A stretch of 64,000 bases of DNA from DAIPKP01 sp964545875 (GTDB lineage Bacteria > Synergistota > Synergistia > Synergistales > Aminiphilaceae). Shown one piece after another: positions 58,612 to 64,000 of the stretch (its first letter is position 1; each line of letters begins with the position of its first letter). The notes under the pieces are model-generated. The model was given only the letters and a program-made list of their open reading frames with translations. It was not told the DNA's origin and made no database searches. The position numbers and the translations under genes are program-made. The stretch is taken from the NCBI GenBank assembly GCA_964545875.1, contig CAZJHH010000005.1, positions 62,001-126,000 on the forward strand. The letters run 5' to 3'.

Positions 58612-61296
58612 CTAGGAGGAGAGGCTTTCCAGATTCTGGATAACCCTTTGGAGACGCTCCCGGGCCTCCTGAAGCCGCTCCCGCTCCTTGATCACCACAT
58701 CTTCCGGAGCCTTGGCAAGGAAGCTCTCGTTTTCCAGCTTTTTCTCGGCTTTGAAAATATCCCCCTCGATTTTTTCCTTCTCCTTCCGGAGACGCTCCAC
58801 TTCGGAGGGGACATCCAAAATGTCTCCCACTCCGAGAAAGAGGGTCCGCCGAGGGAGCACCGCCGCCAGGCTCTGGCGAGGACGCTCTCCGGGATCTACG
58901 AGGCGGATTTCATCCACTCTTCCCAGAAGGGAGATGAGATCTCGATTTTCTTCCACCGAACGACGTACCAGGGAATCCTCCGTGGCTATAACGATGGAGG
59001 GCGCGGACTGCTGAGGCGCCAGCCCCGCCTCGGCGCGAAGGTTGCGCAAGGCCCGGAGCATTTCCTGAAACTGCTCCATCTCCTCGAAAAGCTCGGTCTC
59101 TCGGTTTTCCTCGTCAAAGGAGGGCCAGCCGCTTCGCTCGAGAAGTCTTCCTTTTTCCCCTCCAAAGCCGAAGGCCTGCCAGAGTTCTTCGGTAACGAAA
59201 GGAATAAAGGGATGCAACAATTGCAAGGTTTCCCGAAAGACCTTGGCGAGCACCCACCGGGATGCCTTTTTGCGCTCCTCTCCCTCGTTGCCGTAAAGGG
59301 CGGGCTTGGCCATTTCGAGATACCAGTCGCAGAGCTCGGACCATACGAAATCGTAGAGCCCCCGGGCAGCCTCCCCGAAGAAGTACCCGTCCAGGAGCTG
59401 CGAGGTTTCCCGGGCCACCCGCCTCGTACGCTCCAGAATCCACCGGTCATGGGCGCGGAGAAGGCGCGTTTCCGGGATGTCCTTTTCCGAAGGGAGCTCC
59501 TCCAGGTGCATCAGGGCGAACCGGCTGGCGTTCCAGAGCTTGTTCATAAAGTGCCGATAGGTCTCGATGCGGTTGGCGCTGAGGAAGATGTCCCGGCCTT
59601 GTACGGTGAGAGCCGCCAGGGTCATCCGGAGGGCATCCGCTCCGTAGGTTTCGATGATATCCAGGGGATCGATGACGTTCCCCCGGGATTTGCTCATCTT
59701 CTGGCCGTGCTCATCCCGCACCAGTGCATGGATGTACACGTCGTGGAAAGGCACTTCTCCGTCCATGAATTCCAGCCCCATCATGATCATCCGGGAAACC
59801 CAGAAGAAGATGATGTCGAATCCCGTCATGAGAAGCGACGTGGGATAGAATGCCTGGAGCTCTTTGGTCTTGTCCGGCCAGCCCAGGGTGGAGAAAGGCC
59901 AGAGGGCGCTGCTGAACCAGGTGTCCAGCACGTCTTCATCCTGATGCAGCACCGTATGCCCGCAGGCTTCGCAGGCTGAAGGAGCTTCGGATGTCACCGT
60001 AAAGTGGCCGCAGGCTTGGCACTCCCAGGCGGGAATGCGGTGTCCCCACCAGAGCTGTCGGGAGATACACCAGTCCCGGATGTTTTCCATCCACTGATAA
60101 TAGGTGTTCTCCCACTGTTTAGGCACCCAGGCGATACGTTCCTGCCGTACCGCCTCCACTCCCGCATCCGCCAGAGGTTTGGCCCTCACGAACCACTGCT
60201 CCGAAAGATAGGGTTCCACTACGGTATCACAGCGGTAGCAATGCCCCACGGAGTGGATATGCTCCTCCACCTTCACCAGAAGGCCCCGGGCCTTGAGATC
60301 TTCCACCACTTTTTTCCGGGCCTCGGTGATATGAAGTCCCTGGTAGATGCCTGCCAGGTCGTTCATGATCTGCTTATCGTCGATCACCGCGATCTGGGGA
60401 AGATCATGCCGCTGCCCTACCAGAAAGTCGTTGGGATCGTGAGCGGGAGTGATCTTGACGCATCCCGTACCGAATTCGGGATCCACCATGTTATCCTCGA
60501 TAATCGGGATCACCCGGTCCGTCAGGGGCACCCGCACCGTACGCCCCACGTAGGCCCCGTTTTTTTCATCCCGGGGATGCACCGCGATGGCCACGTCGCC
60601 CAAAATGGTTTCCGGCCGGGTGGTGGCCACGGTAAGGGCTCCCTCGCCATCCACGAAGGGATAGGCCACGTGGTAGAGGTTTCCCGAAAGCTCCTTATGC
60701 TCCACCTCAAGATCCGAAAGAGCTGTCTGGCATCGGGAACACCAGTTAATGATATATTTTCCCCGGTAGATAAGCCCCTTCTTGTACAGCTCCACAAAAA
60801 CTTCCCGAACTGCCCGGGAAAGGCCTTCATCCATGGTGAACCGCTCTCGGTCCCAATCACAGGAAGCGCCCAGCTTTTTGAGCTGGTTGATGATACGGCT
60901 GCCATACCGCTCCTTCCACTCCCAAACCCGGGCCTCGAAGGCCTCTCGTCCCAAATCATGCCGGGAAAGCCCCTCCTTGGCGAGCTGTTTTTCCACCACA
61001 TTCTGGGTGGCGATTCCCGCATGATCCGTTCCGGGAAGCCAAAGAACGTTGTCTCCCCGCATACGGCGATAACGGCATACGATGTCCTGGAGGGTGTTGT
61101 TCAGGGCATGTCCCATGTGAAGGGATCCCGTAACGTTGGGAGGAGGAATGACGATGGAGAAGTTCTTTCCCTCTCCCTTGTATTCCGGATCTCCCACGAA
61201 AAGCCCTTCCTTCTCCCATCGGGCATACCAGGCATCCTCAATGGGAGCGGGATCATAGGTTTTACTCAAGGAATCAAGTGCTGTACGGCGGTCCAT
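58612..61296 (-). CDS. valS: Valyl-tRNA synthetase
   Basis: ValS charges tRNA-Val. The 894-residue class I enzyme has HMGH (60-63), the editing domain with VATTRPETILGDVA, KMSKSRGNVIDP, the zinc-type CxxC pairs (CQACG, CEACG) and the C-terminal coiled-coil arm (about 830-890). GGAGGG lies before the ATG. The leader is only about 40 bases, too short for a T-box. Confidence 0.97.
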   Translation of the reverse strand: MDRRTALDSLSKTYDPAPIEDAWYARWEKEGLFVGDPEYKGEGKNFSIVIPPPNVTGSLHMGHALNNTLQDIVCRYRRMRGDNVLWLPGTDHAGIATQNVVEKQLAKEGLSRHDLGREAFEARVWEWKERYGSRIINQLKKLGASCDWDRERFTMDEGLSRAVREVFVELYKKGLIYRGKYIINWCSRCQTALSDLEVEHKELSGNLYHVAYPFVDGEGALTVATTRPETILGDVAIAVHPRDEKNGAYVGRTVRVPLTDRVIPIIEDNMVDPEFGTGCVKITPAHDPNDFLVGQRHDLPQIAVIDDKQIMNDLAGIYQGLHITEARKKVVEDLKARGLLVKVEEHIHSVGHCYRCDTVVEPYLSEQWFVRAKPLADAGVEAVRQERIAWVPKQWENTYYQWMENIRDWCISRQLWWGHRIPAWECQACGHFTVTSEAPSACEACGHTVLHQDEDVLDTWFSSALWPFSTLGWPDKTKELQAFYPTSLLMTGFDIIFFWVSRMIMMGLEFMDGEVPFHDVYIHALVRDEHGQKMSKSRGNVIDPLDIIETYGADALRMTLAALTVQGRDIFLSANRIETYRHFMNKLWNASRFALMHLEELPSEKDIPETRLLRAHDRWILERTRRVARETSQLLDGYFFGEAARGLYDFVWSELCDWYLEMAKPALYGNEGEERKKASRWVLAKVFRETLQLLHPFIPFVTEELWQAFGFGGEKGRLLERSGWPSFDEENRETELFEEMEQFQEMLRALRNLRAEAGLAPQQSAPSIVIATEDSLVRRSVEENRDLISLLGRVDEIRLVDPGERPRQSLAAVLPRRTLFLGVGDILDVPSEVERLRKEKEKIEGDIFKAEKKLENESFLAKAPEDVVIKERERLQEARERLQRVIQNLESLSS

Positions 61297-61336
61297 TGCT
61301 ATCCCTCCAGGAAAAAGAAATCTCAGAAATTTTGTA

Positions 61337-61999
61337 TTAGCATTCTTCCGTTTCGGGCTCCGGAAAGAGGAGGTTCTGAATACCTTGCTGAAGCTCCCCC
61401 AGGCCCAGGTTTTTTTCAGCCCCCGTAACGTAGGGCATGTCCAGGGAACAAAGTCCCTTTTTCACGTATTCCTGCACCAGTCCCCGGTGCTTGCTTTTGG
61501 CAATTTTATCCGCCTTGGTAAAGATCACCTGAAGAGGAAGGTCCAGGTCTCGAAGCCAGGTCTGAAGAGTCTTGTCATTCTCCAGGAGACCGTGGCGGAA
61601 ATCTACGAGATGCATAACCACCGCAATGTTCGGGCTCTTCATGAAGTAGGTCTCCATGAGGCGCAGCCAGGCATGGCGCTCCTCCCCGCCTCTTTTGGCG
61701 TACCCATATCCCGGTACATCCACCAAATACCATGCCCGGTCTCCCTGAGAAGCCCGATAGTAGTTGATGCTCCGGGTCTTTCCCGGAGTTCCGCTGGTAT
61801 GGGCCACCTTTCTCCGGAATAGGGCGTTGATGAGGGTGGATTTTCCCACGTTGGAACGCCCGCAGAAAACCACCTCCATAAGCCCCGGTTCCAGAGGGAG
61901 CTGGGAGGGAAGAAAGCAGGTATGTTCCAGGGACACCTGCCAGTGCAGCGGGGCTCCTTCGGAGGAGCCCCGCTTATGCGAGAGGTTCTCGGAAGGCAT
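61337..61999 (-). CDS. engB: Ribosome-assembly GTPase EngB (YsxC/YihA)
   Basis: EngB is an essential GTPase of large-subunit assembly. Motifs: G1 GRSNVGKSTLINALF, TPGKTRSINYY, VDVPGYGYAKRGG, FTKADKIAKS. The ATG at 61999 (220 residues) lies 26 bases inside lon without a clear ribosome site; the GTG at 61936 would give 199 residues, closer to the family norm, just past a strong hairpin. Either is possible. lon-engB-valS-folC is a conserved order. Confidence 0.9.
   Translation of the reverse strand: MPSENLSHKRGSSEGAPLHWQVSLEHTCFLPSQLPLEPGLMEVVFCGRSNVGKSTLINALFRRKVAHTSGTPGKTRSINYYRASQGDRAWYLVDVPGYGYAKRGGEERHAWLRLMETYFMKSPNIAVVMHLVDFRHGLLENDKTLQTWLRDLDLPLQVIFTKADKIAKSKHRGLVQEYVKKGLCSLDMPYVTGAEKNLGLGELQQGIQNLLFPEPETEEC
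61948..61973 (-). other. Strong hairpin at the lon-engB junction
   Basis: A perfect 10-bp GC-rich stem (GCGGGGCTCC with its complement, loop TCCGAA on the minus strand) begins directly after the lon stop codon. No T run follows. It lies inside engB if that gene starts at 61999, or just ahead of it if the start is the GTG at 61936. Confidence 0.6.
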
Positions 62000-64000
62000 G
62001 GCGCAGCACGTCGTCCAGATGCCGCACATAGTGTACGGTTATTCCCGTGCGCACCCACCGGGGGAGCTGTTCCACATCGCTCTTGTTCCCCTCGGGAATA
62101 AGCACTTCGCCAACATCCTGCCGCTTGGCCGCAAGGATTTTCTCCCGAACCCCTCCCACGGGGAGCACGTTCCCCCGAAGGGTAATCTCTCCGGTCATGG
62201 CGATATCGTGACGCACCGGAACCTGCTTGATGCTGGATATCATGGCCACCGCCAGAGTAATCCCCGCAGAGGGACCGTCCTTGGGAATGGCCCCTTCCGG
62301 AACGTGCACGTGCACGTCCGTTTTATCCCACTCCAGATCTTCCGATATGCACGTTCCCCGAATATATCCAAGGGCGGTCTTGGCGGATTCCTGCATGATG
62401 TTTCCCAGGTTCCCCGTGAGAAGCACGTTTCCCTTTCCCTTGATGACCATGGTTTCCACCACCAGAGTATCGCCGCCGCTCTCGGTCCAGGCCAGCCCCA
62501 CCACGGTGCCCACCGCGTCCTCCGAGGGGATGCGCATATCCCGCACCATGGGAGGACCGAGGTATTTCTTGAGATTCATCACGTTTACCACGGTTTTCTC
62601 GGGTTCCCTGGTTCCCTTTTCGCCAAGCTCCACCAGGTTCCGGGTAATCTTCCGAGCCAGCTTGGAGAGCTGGCGCTCCAGATTCCGCACTCCCGCCTCC
62701 CGGGTATACTCCTGGATAATCCGCTCCAATGCGGGGGTGGAGAGAAGAATCTGCTCCTCCCGAAGGCCGTGTTCGCCGCAGACCTTGGGCCAGAGGTGTT
62801 TCTGGGCAATGTGCACCTTTTCCTCCTGAACATATCCGGGAAGATGGATGATTTCCATGCGATCCAGGAGTGCCCTGGGAATGGTATGGGTCACGTTGGC
62901 GGTAGTGAGAAAGAGTACCTTGCTGAGATCGAAGGGGATCTCCAGAAAGTGATCCGTAAAGGAGTTGTTCTGCTCGGGATCCAGAACCTCCAGAAGCGCC
63001 GCCGCGGGATCCCCCCGAAAATCCGAGCCGATCTTGTCGATTTCATCGAGAAGCATCACCGGATTCCGGGTTCCCCCCTGGCGGATTTTCTGAATAATCC
63101 GCCCCGGCAGGGCACCCACGTAGGTACGTCGGTGTCCGCGGATTTCCGCTTCGTCCCTCATGCCTCCCAGGGAGATATTCACGAACTTGCGCCCCAGGGC
63201 CCGGGCAATGGAGCGTCCCAGGGATGTCTTTCCCACCCCCGGAGGGCCCACAAAACAGAGCACCTGTCCCCTACCGTCCTTTCCAGCATGCTTGCGCACC
63301 GCCAGAAATTCGAGAACCCGCTCCTTTATCTTCTCCATGCCGTAGTGATCTTCTTCGAGCACCTGTTCGGCAGTCTGAATATCCAGCCGATCCCGGGAGC
63401 TTTTCTGCCAGGGAAGCTCCACGAGCCAGTCAAGATAGGTTCGCACCACCGTAGCTTCCGCCGACATGGAGGGCATTTTCACCAGCCGGTCGAGCTCCTT
63501 GAGTGCCCGTTCCTCCACGGATTTCGGCATTTTCGAGGATTCTATCTTCTTTCGATACTCTCCGATCTCCGGAGGAAGATCTCCCTGACCAAGCTCGTCC
63601 TGAATCACCCGAAGCTGTTCCTTGAGATAGTATTCCCTGTTGCTCTTCTCCATCTCCTGGCGCACCCGATCATGGATGTCATGCTCCAGTTCGAGAATTT
63701 CTATCTCCGCTAGAAGAAGCTTGAAAAGCTCTTCCAGCCGCAGGAGCGGATCCAGGGTTTCCAGAAGCTTTTGCTTGTCCTGAACCCGCACGAGGAGATG
63801 CGAGGCCACGATATCCGCCAATTGGTGAGGATCCTCGATGGAGAGCACGGACATGATGACCTCTCCGGGAATTTTGGGATGCAGCGTGGCATAGCGTTCG
63901 AAATGGGCAAGCACGCTCCGGCGAAGAGGTTCCAGAGATGCAGCCTCCTCGTCGTCGAGAGACTCCTCCCCCAGGGGTTCCAGAGACTCCACCAAAGCTT
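61974..64000 (-). CDS. lon: ATP-dependent Lon protease, N-terminus cut by the window edge
   Basis: Lon degrades misfolded and regulatory proteins. About 674 residues are visible: the end of the N-terminal and coiled-coil region, Walker A FVGPPGVGKTS, Walker B MLLDEIDKIGSD, and the protease domain with catalytic Ser in IPKDGPSAGIT and Lys in VREKILAAKR. The C-terminus is complete and overlaps engB by 26 bases. The frame runs past base 64000 without a start. Confidence 0.96.
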   Translation of the reverse strand, partial: ALVESLEPLGEESLDDEEAASLEPLRRSVLAHFERYATLHPKIPGEVIMSVLSIEDPHQLADIVASHLLVRVQDKQKLLETLDPLLRLEELFKLLLAEIEILELEHDIHDRVRQEMEKSNREYYLKEQLRVIQDELGQGDLPPEIGEYRKKIESSKMPKSVEERALKELDRLVKMPSMSAEATVVRTYLDWLVELPWQKSSRDRLDIQTAEQVLEEDHYGMEKIKERVLEFLAVRKHAGKDGRGQVLCFVGPPGVGKTSLGRSIARALGRKFVNISLGGMRDEAEIRGHRRTYVGALPGRIIQKIRQGGTRNPVMLLDEIDKIGSDFRGDPAAALLEVLDPEQNNSFTDHFLEIPFDLSKVLFLTTANVTHTIPRALLDRMEIIHLPGYVQEEKVHIAQKHLWPKVCGEHGLREEQILLSTPALERIIQEYTREAGVRNLERQLSKLARKITRNLVELGEKGTREPEKTVVNVMNLKKYLGPPMVRDMRIPSEDAVGTVVGLAWTESGGDTLVVETMVIKGKGNVLLTGNLGNIMQESAKTALGYIRGTCISEDLEWDKTDVHVHVPEGAIPKDGPSAGITLAVAMISSIKQVPVRHDIAMTGEITLRGNVLPVGGVREKILAAKRQDVGEVLIPEGNKSDVEQLPRWVRTGITVHYVRHLDDVLRHAFREPLA

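Noticed and set aside
61297..61336. Possible T-box leader for valS
   Set aside because: The gap to engB is about 40 bases, far too short for a T-box, and no T-box sequence is seen.

Overview
This is a gene-dense 64 kb stretch of bacterial core chromosome at roughly 55-57% G+C (estimated by eye). Almost every gene is on the minus strand; the exceptions are rpmB, tmcAL, tRNA-Pro and rsmA. I see no insertion sequence, prophage, CRISPR array or obvious island. Several gene strings are conserved blocks: xseB-ispA-dxs-tlyA-nadK-recN; fapR-plsX-fabH-fabK-fabD-fabG-acpP-fabF-rnc-mltG; uppS-cdsA-dxr-rseP with ispG; and lon-engB-valS-folC-pgeF. FapR, FabK, a P-loop/Asp23 protein, an arginine deiminase cluster and acetate kinase together suggest a fermentative, amino-acid-using anaerobe. 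Synergistota fits best, with a Clostridia-like Firmicute as the alternative. That placement is inference from gene content, not from a search.

Layout. 1-5.4 kb: rlmB (cut by the window edge), uvrA and uvrB, overlapping. 5.5-10.1 kb: ftsH, hpt, tilS and a three-tRNA cluster (Leu-TAA, fMet, Met-CAT) under one near-consensus promoter. 10.1-16.6 kb: DNA repair (recN, xseB), NAD kinase, TlyA, and the isoprenoid genes dxs and ispA. 16.6-21.4 kb: rpmB (plus strand), thiamine pyrophosphokinase, ftsK and mltG. 21.4-29.1 kb: rnc and the type II fatty-acid operon headed by its predicted regulator fapR. 29.2-31.2 kb: rpmF, a YceD protein and ackA. 31.2-34.5 kb: tmcAL (plus strand), coaD, rsmD and trmB. 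34.7-36.5 kb: a secreted YbjN-like protein, tRNA-Pro(GGG) and rsmA. 36.6-41.1 kb: ornithine carbamoyltransferase, two different arginine deiminases and spermidine synthase. 41.4-47 kb: ispG, rseP, dxr, cdsA, uppS and a family 4 uracil-DNA glycosylase. 47.3-55.2 kb: P-loop/Asp23 protein, hisC, murA, a TagO/WecA-like transferase, an RpiB-UPRT fusion, a large secreted protein of unknown function and two tiny membrane proteins. 55.3-64 kb: a Gfo/Idh/MocA oxidoreductase, pgeF, folC, valS, engB and lon (cut by the window edge).

How the genes fit together. The MEP/isoprenoid genes (dxs, dxr, ispG, ispA, uppS) supply undecaprenyl phosphate for envelope synthesis (murA, TagO-like protein, mltG, ftsK). 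The fab operon, plsX and cdsA make membrane lipid. Arginine deiminase and ornithine carbamoyltransferase give ornithine and carbamoyl phosphate, but neither carbamate kinase nor the arginine/ornithine antiporter is in the window. AckA and TmcAL are divergent neighbours linked chemically through acetate.

No clearly new multi-gene system is visible. The most interesting items are the single-chain RpiB-uracil phosphoribosyltransferase fusion, the tandem divergent arginine deiminases, the P-loop/Asp23 fusion, substituted motifs in the TagO-like protein and TrmB, an uncharacterised secreted TPR/propeller-like protein with two small membrane neighbours, and a 125-base out-of-frame overlap of dxs and tlyA.
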